Assembly: GCA_002428805.1 (NCBI GenBank)
Contig: DIXX01000003.1
Coordinates: 24,881 to 69,223 of the forward strand
Origin: Cetobacterium sp. UBA6069
Lineage (GTDB): Bacteria > Fusobacteriota > Fusobacteriia > Fusobacteriales > Fusobacteriaceae
Direction of reading: 5' to 3'
DNA: 44,343 nucleotides
Shown here piece after piece: positions 25,290 through 33,433 of the stretch. The notes under the pieces are model-generated. The model did not search any database, was not told where the DNA came from, and was given only the letters and a program-made list of their open reading frames with translations. Numbering within the stretch: the first letter of the stretch is position 1; each line of letters starts with the position of its first letter. A program made the translations under genes and the position numbers.

Positions 25290-25970
25290 TTAACCCCTCC
25301 TAAAGAGTTTTAAGCTACCTTCACCCTCTATTGATATGATTCCATCTCTATATAGATCTAATATTGCTAAAAATATATAAACCAGATGCGTCCTATTCTC
25401 AGCTCTTCTAAATAATTCTACAACAGTTTTTTCTGTTGAATAAAGAATTACTTTTATTCTATCCATCTCCTCTTTTAAAGAGTACCTTTTCTCTATTTCT
25501 ATTTCTAAATACTCCTCATCTTTAGGAAGATATTTAACATAACTATTAAATACATCTTGAAGTTTTAAAGTTGTCAAGTCAAACTCTTTAGGAATATTTT
25601 TTGTTACTTTTCTTCCCTCTGCTCTTGTGTAAGAGATGTTATATTCACACTCTATTGTAGCTATAACAGTAGCGACCTCTTTAAATACTTTATAATCCTC
25701 TAGTCTTCTTTTTAAATCCTTCTCTTTTTCCTCTTCTTTATTTGCACTTAAAATAGATATTGCTTTTATCTCTAGAAGCTCTGAAGCTATCTCTAAAAAT
25801 TCTACTTTTATACCTAAATTATCACTCTGTGCTTTTTCAATATACTGAAGATATTCATCTATAATCTGAGATATTTTTATTTCAGATATTTTCATTTTTT
25901 TCTTCTCTACAAGATGTAATAAAAGGTCTAATGGACCTTCAAAATTATCTATCTTTAATACTATCTCCAT
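25290..25970 (-). CDS. scpA: Segregation and condensation protein A
   Basis: ScpA is the kleisin that bridges SMC heads and ScpB in the bacterial condensin complex. The 226-residue protein starts with the classic IDNFEGPLDLLLHLVEKKKMKISEIKISQIIDEYLQYI. It has the SMC-neck-binding N-terminal domain, ELLEIKAISIL near 68, and a C-terminal winged helix ending LVYIFLAILDLYRDGIISIEGEG. Its ATG lies 26 bases inside the ribF end, an overlap implying coupled translation. scpB and smc are not in the window. Confidence 0.95.
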   Translation of the reverse strand: MEIVLKIDNFEGPLDLLLHLVEKKKMKISEIKISQIIDEYLQYIEKAQSDNLGIKVEFLEIASELLEIKAISILSANKEEEKEKDLKRRLEDYKVFKEVATVIATIECEYNISYTRAEGRKVTKNIPKEFDLTTLKLQDVFNSYVKYLPKDEEYLEIEIEKRYSLKEEMDRIKVILYSTEKTVVELFRRAENRTHLVYIFLAILDLYRDGIISIEGEGSLKLFRRG

Positions 25971-26904
25971 TCTCTATTACCCTAACCTTAGCTCTCCAAT
26001 TCAGAACATCATTTTTTATTGTTTCTTTTAACTCTTCCATTGAGTTAAACTTTTTCTCTTCTCTTAAAAATTCCATCAAAGAAACACATATTTTTTTTCC
26101 ATATATATCTCTATCAAAATCTAAAATATGCACTTCAATACTTCTCTCATCAGGTTTTAACGTTGGATTTTTACCTATATTTATAACCGCATTCCAACTT
26201 CTTTCTTCTCCCTCAATTTTAACTCTTCCTCCATAAATTCCAAATGGCGGATATATCTTATTTAAAATTTTTAGATTGGCTGTTGGGAACCCCATAGTTC
26301 TCCCTAACTTCCTTCCGTGAACAACCTCACCAATAATTAAAAATGGTTGCCCTAAACATCTATTAGCTATATCTAAATTTCCTATTGCTAGCATCTCTCT
26401 TATAAAAGTTGAACTGATAATCTGCTCTTTCATTTTTACTGGTTCAATTACATTTATTTCAATGTTTAACTTCTCACCAAAACTTTTCAAATTTTCAACA
26501 GTTCCTTTTCCACCTTTACCAAAAGAAAAATTAAATCCAACATAAACCTCTTTTGTATTCAAAATATTTTTTAGCACCTTTTTTACAAACTCTTCAGGAA
26601 CCATATTAGAAAACTCTTTTGTAAAAGGTTGCAATATTAAATAATCTACGCCTAAAGATTTTATTATATGTACTTTCTCTTCTAAAGAGCTAATCAACTT
26701 AGGTGCTTTTATGCTATCAGTAACCTCTAAAGGATGATTCAAAAAAGTAAAAACAACAGCTTTGCCATTTTTCTCTCTTGCTTTTTTCACAGCTCTAGAT
26801 ATCAACTCTCTGTGCCCCATATGAATTCCATCAAAAGCACCTATAGCAACATATATATTTTCAAATTTTTCCTTAGTTAGCAAAATATCATCTATTATCT
26901 TCAT
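25945..26904 (-). CDS. ribF: Bifunctional riboflavin kinase/FAD synthetase
   Basis: RibF phosphorylates riboflavin to FMN and adenylylates FMN to FAD. The 319-residue protein has the N-terminal nucleotidyltransferase (VAIGAFDGIHMGHRELI at 20-36, FTFLNHPLEV, and SSTFIREML near 162). The C-terminal kinase domain contains GEVVHGRKLGRTMGFPTANL near 192 with catalytic Glu near EVHILDFDRDIYG. ATG at 26904 lies 10 bases after whiA. The 3' end overlaps scpA by 26 bases, so both proteins depend on the same DNA in two frames there. Confidence 0.96.
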   Translation of the reverse strand: MKIIDDILLTKEKFENIYVAIGAFDGIHMGHRELISRAVKKAREKNGKAVVFTFLNHPLEVTDSIKAPKLISSLEEKVHIIKSLGVDYLILQPFTKEFSNMVPEEFVKKVLKNILNTKEVYVGFNFSFGKGGKGTVENLKSFGEKLNIEINVIEPVKMKEQIISSTFIREMLAIGNLDIANRCLGQPFLIIGEVVHGRKLGRTMGFPTANLKILNKIYPPFGIYGGRVKIEGEERSWNAVINIGKNPTLKPDERSIEVHILDFDRDIYGKKICVSLMEFLREEKKFNSMEELKETIKNDVLNWRAKVRVIENGDSIKDR

Positions 26905-26914
26905 AGTACTCCCC

Positions 26915-27817
26915 TTATGCTTCTCTATCTTTTTCTAAAAGTTCGTTGTGTATCTCTTCTAATCTTCTAAATCTATTTCTTATTCCTGATTTAGATATAC
27001 CTATTATTTCTCCTAACTCTTGCAATGAAGCCTCTGGATTTTCCAATCTTAAAAATGCAATCTCTTCTAGAACAGGACTTAGATTATTAAGTCCCGTTCT
27101 TTTTCCTATCAAGTTTATCATTTTTATCTGTTTTCTAGCAGTATCTAATGTTTTCGTTTCATTAGCAACTTCCCAATTCATCTCTCTGATAGTTTTATTC
27201 TTTAAATCTTTAATCATAGTCGTTTCTTCATAGTTGTAAAACTCTTTCATCGATCCAATCAAAACTATAATGTCCATTATATCCTCTGCATTTCTCATAT
27301 ATACTAAGGGCTTATTTCTTTTTATAGTCTTGTATGCTCTTTTTTCCATCTTAATTAAAAGATTATATAACTCATTAGCCAACTCATCACTATCAACAAA
27401 AAAATCTAAAGCATACTCTTTTTCTGGTGATTTTATATATCCACATCCTAAGAACATTCCCCTTATAAAGCCTCTTTCTACAGTTTCAGATACATTTTCA
27501 CCTGATAAACTATATCTATCTAGATCATCTATAAACTTTTTTATCCCAGGTTGAGATGGAATAGTTATTATATAAGCATTGTGTTCTCCAAATTTTTTAC
27601 TCTTAGAAAACTTTATAAAAATCTTCAGTTTTGTTAACTCTTTTAACATTGAATAGATTCTTTCAGCTATCTCTTTATTTTCAAGTTTTAACTCTATATT
27701 ATTTTCATTTATAGCGTGTTTCAATAAGAGTATAGCTCTTATTTCAGCGTATTTCTCATCATCTAATAATTCACACCTATGAAGTATTTCGTTTTTAACT
27801 TTATAAGTATACGACAC
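26915..27817 (-). CDS. whiA: WhiA-family DNA-binding protein
   Basis: WhiA combines a degenerate LAGLIDADG homing-endonuclease fold (about 1-210; FIRGMFLGCGYIKSPEKEYALDFF near 119) with a C-terminal HTH (ASLQELGEIIGISKSGIRNRFRRLEEI, about 265-291). In actinomycetes it controls sporulation; in B. subtilis it binds the nucleoid and affects division and chromosome segregation. The start codon is GTG behind GGAGG. It stands 10 bases after polA and 10 before ribF. The usual yvcJ-yvcK neighbours of Firmicutes are absent, and its linkage with scpA and polA points to a chromosome-related role. Confidence 0.94.
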   Translation of the reverse strand: MSYTYKVKNEILHRCELLDDEKYAEIRAILLLKHAINENNIELKLENKEIAERIYSMLKELTKLKIFIKFSKSKKFGEHNAYIITIPSQPGIKKFIDDLDRYSLSGENVSETVERGFIRGMFLGCGYIKSPEKEYALDFFVDSDELANELYNLLIKMEKRAYKTIKRNKPLVYMRNAEDIMDIIVLIGSMKEFYNYEETTMIKDLKNKTIREMNWEVANETKTLDTARKQIKMINLIGKRTGLNNLSPVLEEIAFLRLENPEASLQELGEIIGISKSGIRNRFRRLEEIHNELLEKDREA

Positions 27818-27827
27818 AATTTTCCTC

Positions 27828-30572
27828 CTACTTTGTTTCAGACCAATTCTGCCCTATAGAGCTATTTACCTCTAAATTTACTTTAGAAAACTTTATGCTT
27901 TCTCTCATCACATTTTCTATTTCAGTTTTATATTCTAAGGCTTTATCTTTTTCCACTTCGAATATTAGTTCATCGTGTACTTGAAGTAACATATGAATAT
28001 CATTTCTATCTTTTAAAAGATTGTATAAATTTATCATAACTTTTTTTAAAACCTCGGCAGCTGTTCCTTGAATAACTGTATTTACAGCCATTCTTTCAGC
28101 TTGGGCCTTTATAACTCTATTGTTTGAATTGATTCCTTCAATTATTCTTTTTCTTTTGAAATATGTTTCTACATATCCATTTTCTTCAGCAAACATTATA
28201 ATCTCTTTTTCTAAATGCTTCACTGAAGGGTACTGCTCAAAATATCTGCTTATATAATCAGCAGCTTCTTTTGGAGTTATCTTCAACTCTTGAGATAATC
28301 CGAATGCTGTCTTACCATATATTATACTAAAGTTTACAGTTTTCGCTGCATCTCTTCTTTCTCTCGATACAACCTCTTCATCAGATAATTCAAACAATTT
28401 TCTAGCCGTCAAACTGTGTAAATCTAAATTTTCAGCATAAGCTTTAATTAAATTTTCATCTCCAGATATTTCAGCTAAAACTCTTAATTCAATTTGAGAG
28501 TAGTCTATACCTAAAAGCACACAACCCTCTTTTGCTACGAATCCAGCTCTTATCTTCATTCCCTCTTCTGTTCTAACAGGAATATTTTGTAAATTTGGAT
28601 CTGATGATGACAGTCTTCCCGTAGCTGTTCCTGTTTGATTGAATGTTGTATGAAGTCTATCATTTTCATCCACCATTTTTGGAAGAGGATCTACATATGT
28701 AGATTTTAACTTACTCAATTTTCTATACTCTAAAATATATTTAGCTATTGGATAACCTTGTTCATTTAATCTCTCTAAAACTTCACTATCTGTAGAGAAA
28801 CCTGTTTTTGTTTTCTTTACAGGAGGAATATTTAAGTTGATAAACAGAACCTCACCTAACTGCTTTGGAGAGTTGATATTAAATTCTCCCTCTGCTTCTT
28901 CATATATTTTAGCTGTTAAACTTTCCAACTTATTTTCCAACTCAGAACTATACTGTGCAAAATATTCTGGAGAAATTTTAATCCCCTCTATTTCCATAGC
29001 CGCTAAAACTTTTATTAGTGGCATCTCTGTCTCTTTTAAAACTTCATAAAGATTATTGTGCTTTAGCTCTTTTAAAAGTTCTGGATAAGCTAATAGCATA
29101 CCTCTCGTTCTTTTAGCTAAAAACTGTCCATAATCTTCAGGTCCTATTTCCTCGATTTTTATTTTTCCAAAAACTTCTGAATATTTCTCAATTTCATCAT
29201 CAATAACATTTCTTAACATAACCTCAATCTCTTCTCTAGTTTGAGATGTTAAAAGATGATATGCAAGCATTGTATCAAACTCCATATTTTTTATAGAGTA
29301 ACCTTTTCTTAAAATATTTTTAAATCCATAAGAGATAAATTGAGTTTCAGATTCTAATAACTTTTTAAACGCTTCAACACTCTCGTTATCATCTAAAGGC
29401 ATATAGTAATCTCTATTTTTTAAAGACGCAGCTACACCTTTCTCTCCTAAATAAATCGCTACTTTCTCGCTAGAAGATAGTTTTTCAAAAATCTCTGTTC
29501 CTTTTAAAATGAAGAAACCTTTTTCCTCTGAAGTTGGAGTTTGTATTGGAGCTGTAAAATTAAACAATCCAAGTTGCATTCCTCCTCCACTTACTGGAGC
29601 TGATTTTTTCTCTTCAAAAGGTAGGTTATTTAATGCAATTCCAGGTTCTATTGCAGCTTGAGACGAAACTTGAGAAGGTTCTACACTTGATAAATTTTCA
29701 AGTCCTAATTTTTTTATTAGCGATTTGAACTCTAACATTTTAAAGAACTCTAACAGTCTTGTATTGTCTCTTTTATATTCTAACTCTTCATCTTTTAAAT
29801 CTAAATGGATATATTGAATAGTGGCTAATTCTCTACTTAAAAATGCCAACTCTTTATCCTCTATCAAATTATTTATTAAAGATTTCCCAATTCCTGGAAG
29901 CTCTGTTAAAGAATCTATATTTTCATATATCCCTTCTAAGTTTCCATATTTCTCTAACATTGGGATAGCTTTTTTAGATCCAATCTTTCTAACACCTGGT
30001 ATTCCATCACTCGTATCTCCAATTAATCCAAATAAATCTGGAATCATATTAGGTTTTACACCCAGTTGCTCGATTACATCCTCTTCTGTTCTAAGTATTT
30101 TTAAACCGCCACCATCTCCTTTTCCTAAAAGAGCGATATTTACGTGGTCGTTTAATATTTGAGATAAATCTTTATCTCCAGTTATTACATACGATTCAAT
30201 CCCTTTTGCGGCTAAATCTTTAGCCAAACTTCCAAGTACATCATCAGCTTCATAACCATCTATTTTAAATTTCTTTATTCCAAAACAATCTAAAAGTTCC
30301 TCTATCCTCGGAATTTGAACTACTAAATCCTCAGGGGCAGCATCTCTTTTAGCCTTATAATCTTTAAACATCTCACTTCTTTTCAGAGTCGCTCTTTTCA
30401 CATCAAAAGCAGCTCCTATATAATCAGGTTCTAACTGATTTATTACACTCAAAAGTGTATTTATAAACCCATAAACCGCTCCTGTTGGCTCGTTTTTAGT
30501 TCTAAAATTAAGATTTCCATAAAAAGCTCTGTACATTATTGCACTTACATCTAATAAAACTGCTTTTTTCAT
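27828..30572 (-). CDS. polA: DNA polymerase I
   Basis: Pol I fills repair gaps and replaces Okazaki primers. The 914-residue protein has the 5'-nuclease domain (1-290; YRAFYG, DVKRATLKRSEMFKDYKAKR, DKDLSQIL, GLIGDTSDGIPGV). It has an exonuclease-like middle domain, and polymerase motifs A (GIDYSQIELRVLAEI), B (RRDAAKTVNFSIIYGKTAFG) and C (LLQVHDELIFEV). The middle domain lacks the DxE and other metal ligands of 3'-5' proofreading, as in Bacillus Pol I. ATG at 30572 follows AAAGGGG; an in-frame ATG five codons up has poorer spacing. Confidence 0.96.
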   Translation of the reverse strand: MKKAVLLDVSAIMYRAFYGNLNFRTKNEPTGAVYGFINTLLSVINQLEPDYIGAAFDVKRATLKRSEMFKDYKAKRDAAPEDLVVQIPRIEELLDCFGIKKFKIDGYEADDVLGSLAKDLAAKGIESYVITGDKDLSQILNDHVNIALLGKGDGGGLKILRTEEDVIEQLGVKPNMIPDLFGLIGDTSDGIPGVRKIGSKKAIPMLEKYGNLEGIYENIDSLTELPGIGKSLINNLIEDKELAFLSRELATIQYIHLDLKDEELEYKRDNTRLLEFFKMLEFKSLIKKLGLENLSSVEPSQVSSQAAIEPGIALNNLPFEEKKSAPVSGGGMQLGLFNFTAPIQTPTSEEKGFFILKGTEIFEKLSSSEKVAIYLGEKGVAASLKNRDYYMPLDDNESVEAFKKLLESETQFISYGFKNILRKGYSIKNMEFDTMLAYHLLTSQTREEIEVMLRNVIDDEIEKYSEVFGKIKIEEIGPEDYGQFLAKRTRGMLLAYPELLKELKHNNLYEVLKETEMPLIKVLAAMEIEGIKISPEYFAQYSSELENKLESLTAKIYEEAEGEFNINSPKQLGEVLFINLNIPPVKKTKTGFSTDSEVLERLNEQGYPIAKYILEYRKLSKLKSTYVDPLPKMVDENDRLHTTFNQTGTATGRLSSSDPNLQNIPVRTEEGMKIRAGFVAKEGCVLLGIDYSQIELRVLAEISGDENLIKAYAENLDLHSLTARKLFELSDEEVVSRERRDAAKTVNFSIIYGKTAFGLSQELKITPKEAADYISRYFEQYPSVKHLEKEIIMFAEENGYVETYFKRKRIIEGINSNNRVIKAQAERMAVNTVIQGTAAEVLKKVMINLYNLLKDRNDIHMLLQVHDELIFEVEKDKALEYKTEIENVMRESIKFSKVNLEVNSSIGQNWSETK

Positions 30573-30608
30573 CTTTTCCCCTTTCATTCATTTTACATTT
30601 TTCATATC

Positions 30609-30617
30609 ATTATACCA
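30609..30617 (-). promoter_or_regulatory. Promoter of the polA operon
   Basis: The minus strand has extended -10 TGGTATAAT (30617-30609), 36 bases before the polA ATG, identical to that of pcrA and dtd. Only a T-rich tract stands at the -35 position. Confidence 0.55.
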
Positions 30618-30677
30618 TATAGACTACCTTTATAAAAAAAATTATTTTATAAATAAATATTATTTTTTCTATTTTTC

Positions 30678-30686
30678 TGTTATAAT
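30678..30686 (+). promoter_or_regulatory. ssb promoter
   Basis: The extended -10 TGTTATAAT lies 33 bases before the ssb ATG. A convincing -35 is absent (TATTAT at 17 bases). The ribosome site is AGGAGG. Confidence 0.6.
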
Positions 30687-30719
30687 TTGGATATATAAAC
30701 TAAAATATAGGAGGTATTT

Positions 30720-31145
30720 ATGAATCTAGTTGTATTAATTGGACGTTTAACTAGAGATCCTGAACTTAAATTTGGACAAAGTGGAAAGGCTTACTCAAGA
30801 TTCAGCTTAGCTGTTGACAGACCTTTTTCTAAAGGAGAAGCAGATTTCATCAACTGTGTTGCTTTCGGAAAGACAGCTGAACTTATTGGTGAGTACCTAA
30901 GAAAAGGAAGAAAAGTTGCTGTTAACGGTAGACTTCAAATGAATAGATATGAAGTAAATGGAGAGAAAAAAACTAGCTACGATGTACTAGTTGAAAGCAT
31001 GGAGTTTGTTGAAGGAAGAGGAGAGGCTTCTCCATCAAATGACTTCGCACCAACACCATCTTACTCAGCACCTAAAGCTGCTGAGGCACCATCAAAAGAC
31101 GACTTCGGTGGATCATCTTTTGATGAGGACGAATTCCCGTTCTAA
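30720..31145 (+). CDS. ssb: Single-stranded DNA-binding protein
   Basis: SSB coats single-stranded DNA and recruits repair and replication partners. The 141-residue protein has the OB fold (about 1-104; MNLVVLIGRLTRDPELKFGQSGKAYSRF, FINCVAFGKTAELI, EVNGEKKTSYDVLVESMEF), a Pro/Ser/Ala-rich linker and the acidic tip DEDEFPF that binds partners. It is divergent from polA. No terminator follows it. The TPP riboswitch begins only 18 bases after its stop, so the ssb transcript probably runs into the thiamine operon leader. Confidence 0.97.
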   Translation: MNLVVLIGRLTRDPELKFGQSGKAYSRFSLAVDRPFSKGEADFINCVAFGKTAELIGEYLRKGRKVAVNGRLQMNRYEVNGEKKTSYDVLVESMEFVEGRGEASPSNDFAPTPSYSAPKAAEAPSKDDFGGSSFDEDEFPF

Positions 31146-31163
31146 TAATTAAATAATTTATAA

Positions 31164-31238
31164 ACTACTAGGGGTGCCTTCGGGCTGAGATTTTACCCTT
31201 AGAACCTGATCTAGTTAATACTAGCGTAGGGAAGTAGT
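31164..31238 (+). ncRNA. TPP riboswitch (THI element)
   Basis: The conserved THI-box segments are all present: GGGGTGCC at 31171, CTGAGA near 31185, ACCCTT at 31195, AGAACCTGATCTAG at 31201-31214, and GCGTAGGGAA near 31224. P1 is ACTACT (31164-31169) with AGTAGT (31233-31238). Binding of thiamine pyrophosphate should favour the terminator just downstream and switch off the tenA-thiZXY genes. Confidence 0.97.
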
Positions 31239-31270
31239 CTTAACACTTTTATCTTCTAATAATTGTGTTC

Positions 31271-31308
31271 AAAAAGCTATTTTCCTATTTTTTGGAAAAT
31301 AGCTTTTT
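31271..31308 (+). terminator. Riboswitch-controlled intrinsic terminator
   Basis: A perfect 14-bp stem AAAAGCTATTTTCC (31272-31285) with GGAAAATAGCTTTT (31294-31307) runs into a T tract. It lies between the TPP aptamer and tenA. AACAC (31241-31245) and GTGTT (31265-31269) between aptamer and terminator may form part of the alternative fold. Confidence 0.92.
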
Positions 31309-31337
31309 TTATTTTAATAATTTTACAGGAGGATTTT

Positions 31338-31991
31338 ATGTTTTCAAATGAGTTATATTTAAGTGCAAAAGATATTTGGGATAGCTACTATGAGCATCCA
31401 TTTGTAAAAGGAATAGGAGAAAATACTTTAGAAAAAGAGAAGTTTAAGTTTTATATTATTCAAGACTATCTTTACCTTTTAGAATATGCAAAACTTTTTG
31501 CTCTTGGAGTTATAAAAAGTAAAAATGAAAATGATATGAAAAAATTTGCAAAACTTACTGATGGAATTTTAAACTCAGAGATGGGAATACATAGAGTTTA
31601 TATGAAAAAGTTAGGAATTACCGAAGAGGATATCTTTAAAGTTGAACCAACTTTAGATAATATTTCTTATACAAGCTATATGCTTTCTGCTTCTCATTGT
31701 GGAGATATAAAAGAGATTGCGGTTGCTGCTCTTTCTTGCATGTGGAGCTATAAAATGATAGGAGATAAACTAAAAGAGCTTTACGGAACTGATCAAGACT
31801 TCTACAGCGATTGGATTAAAACATACTCATCTTCTACCTATGAAGAACTTACAAATTGGAATATTGAGCTCGTGGAAAAATATTGTGAAAATATCTCTGC
31901 TGAAGAAAAAAAACACTTGAAAACTATATTTATCAACTGTAGTATCTACGAATATAAGTTCTGGGATATGTCTTATAAAGGGTCTCATTAA
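31338..31991 (+). CDS. tenA: TenA-family thiaminase II/aminopyrimidine aminohydrolase
   Basis: TenA hydrolyses aminopyrimidine breakdown products of thiamine to recover the HMP moiety. The 217-residue all-helical protein shows the conserved Asp in FYIIQDYLYLLEYAK, the nucleophile Cys in AALSCMWSYKMIG, and the C-terminal Glu in YEYKFWDMSY. ATG at 31338 follows AGGAGG; in-frame sequence further upstream runs through the terminator and is not coding. It is first in a TPP-controlled operon with a precursor transporter and no complete thiamine pathway here, indicating salvage. Confidence 0.94.
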   Translation: MFSNELYLSAKDIWDSYYEHPFVKGIGENTLEKEKFKFYIIQDYLYLLEYAKLFALGVIKSKNENDMKKFAKLTDGILNSEMGIHRVYMKKLGITEEDIFKVEPTLDNISYTSYMLSASHCGDIKEIAVAALSCMWSYKMIGDKLKELYGTDQDFYSDWIKTYSSSTYEELTNWNIELVEKYCENISAEEKKHLKTIFINCSIYEYKFWDMSYKGSH

Positions 31992-31992
31992 A

Positions 31993-32706
31993 ATGGATAT
32001 TCTTAATGTTAACAACCTTACCTTTAATTATAAAGATGATCTACCAATTTTAAAAAATCTATCATTCCAAGTTAAAAATAATGAACTAGTTAGTATTGTT
32101 GGTAGCAGTGGCTGTGGAAAATCAACCGTTATAAAAATCTTAGCAGGAATTGAAAAACCAATTGGTGGAGATATATTTATAAAAAGTATCTCATACATGC
32201 CTCAATCAGATACTCTTCTACCTTGGAGGACCATTCTCCAAAACATTCTTCTTCCGATAGAGATAAGAAATGGCGATTTAGTTGAAGAGAAAAAAAATGC
32301 CATAAATCTTTTAAAAAGATTCAATCTTTTAAATTATGTTGATAAATATCCGAAAGAGCTTTCAGGAGGAATGAAGCAACGGATCTCTTTAATTAGGACT
32401 CTTATGAGTAAAGGGGACTTGCTTCTTTTAGATGAACCTTTCTCTGCTCTTGATGCCCTCACTCGTGAAGATTTACAAGGTTGGCTTTTAGATAGTTTAA
32501 ACTCTCTCAAAAAAAGTATGATTTTTATTACACATGATATTGATGAAGCTATATTTTTATCAAATCGTATATTAGTCTGTCATGAAAAACCACTTACATC
32601 TTTTAAAGAGTTCTTGGTTCCTAAAAACATAACTTTTGAAGAGGCCGCAAAATTAAAAAAAGAGATTCTGAACTCTGTGAAAGGAGTCAATGATGAAAAA
32701 ATTTAA
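31993..32706 (+). CDS. thiZ: Thiamine-precursor ABC transporter, ATPase (ThiZ-like)
   Basis: A 237-residue NitT/TauT-type ABC ATPase that energises import of a pyrimidine precursor. It has Walker A GSSGCGKST (37-45), the Q loop YMPQSDTLLPWRT, signature LSGGMKQR, Walker B LLLLDEPFSALD and the switch His in FITHD. It begins one base after the tenA stop, and its last 14 bases overlap the permease gene. The name follows from the TenA/TPP-riboswitch context and the NMT1-like binding protein downstream. Confidence 0.88.
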   Translation: MDILNVNNLTFNYKDDLPILKNLSFQVKNNELVSIVGSSGCGKSTVIKILAGIEKPIGGDIFIKSISYMPQSDTLLPWRTILQNILLPIEIRNGDLVEEKKNAINLLKRFNLLNYVDKYPKELSGGMKQRISLIRTLMSKGDLLLLDEPFSALDALTREDLQGWLLDSLNSLKKSMIFITHDIDEAIFLSNRILVCHEKPLTSFKEFLVPKNITFEEAAKLKKEILNSVKGVNDEKI

Positions 32707-33433
32707 CCCTGGTACAATCTCTGTGTTACTATTTTTTATTTGCTGGGAAATTCTAGGAAGAGTCCTAAATAAAGGTTATATACTTCCAACTCCAATCAAT
32801 ATAATTATAAAGATTTGGACATTAAAAGAGAGTCTTTTCTTAACTCATCTTCCTGCAACTCTAGGAATTGCGGTTATCGCATCTATTTTAACCTTAATCT
32901 TAGGGGTAATTTTAGCAATATCTATGGATTTTAACAAAATAGTTTATGAAGCTATCTATCCTTTGATTGTCGCTAGTCAAACTATTCCAATTACAGCTTT
33001 AGCACCTATTTTTATATTATGGTTTGGCTATTCTATTTGGAGTAAAGTTATTGTTTCAGTCATAATCTCATTTTTCCCAATAACGATTACCATATATAAT
33101 GGTCTTCAAAATGTCGAACAAGATGAGATTAACTATTTTAAAAGTTTAAAGGCTTCAAAAGTTCAGATATTTTTAAAACTAAAAATTCCGAGAGCTTTAC
33201 CAAATTTTTTCTCGGCTTTAAAAATGAGTGTACCTTTGGTTTTAATTGGATCTGCTATCGGAGAATGGCTTGGAGCTTCTTCTGGACTCGGATATTTCAG
33301 TAAAAGAATGATGTCTCAACTTGATGGAGCGGGAGTTTTTGCTCCTATTGTTATAATCTCTATTTTAGCAATATCTTTGGTTAGAACAATCAATCTTATA
33401 GAAAATAAAATTCTACATTGGAGGAACAAATAG
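32693..33433 (+). CDS. thiX: Thiamine-precursor ABC transporter, permease (ThiX-like)
   Basis: A 246-residue inner-membrane permease with six hydrophobic segments and the BPD_transp_1 EAA-type loop around NYFKSLKASKVQIFLKLKIPRALPNFFSAL near 142-172. It follows the ATPase gene with a 14-base overlap. Two tandem ATGs exist; the second (32693) is preferred because it lies six bases after GGAG. Its stop shares one base with the GTG of the next gene (TAGTG). Confidence 0.87.
   Translation: MKKFNPGTISVLLFFICWEILGRVLNKGYILPTPINIIIKIWTLKESLFLTHLPATLGIAVIASILTLILGVILAISMDFNKIVYEAIYPLIVASQTIPITALAPIFILWFGYSIWSKVIVSVIISFFPITITIYNGLQNVEQDEINYFKSLKASKVQIFLKLKIPRALPNFFSALKMSVPLVLIGSAIGEWLGASSGLGYFSKRMMSQLDGAGVFAPIVIISILAISLVRTINLIENKILHWRNK

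Noticed and set aside
31263..31337. 25 extra codons at the start of tenA
   Set aside because: This frame runs through the riboswitch terminator hairpin and translates to hydrophobic low-complexity residues; AGGAGG marks the ATG at 31338.
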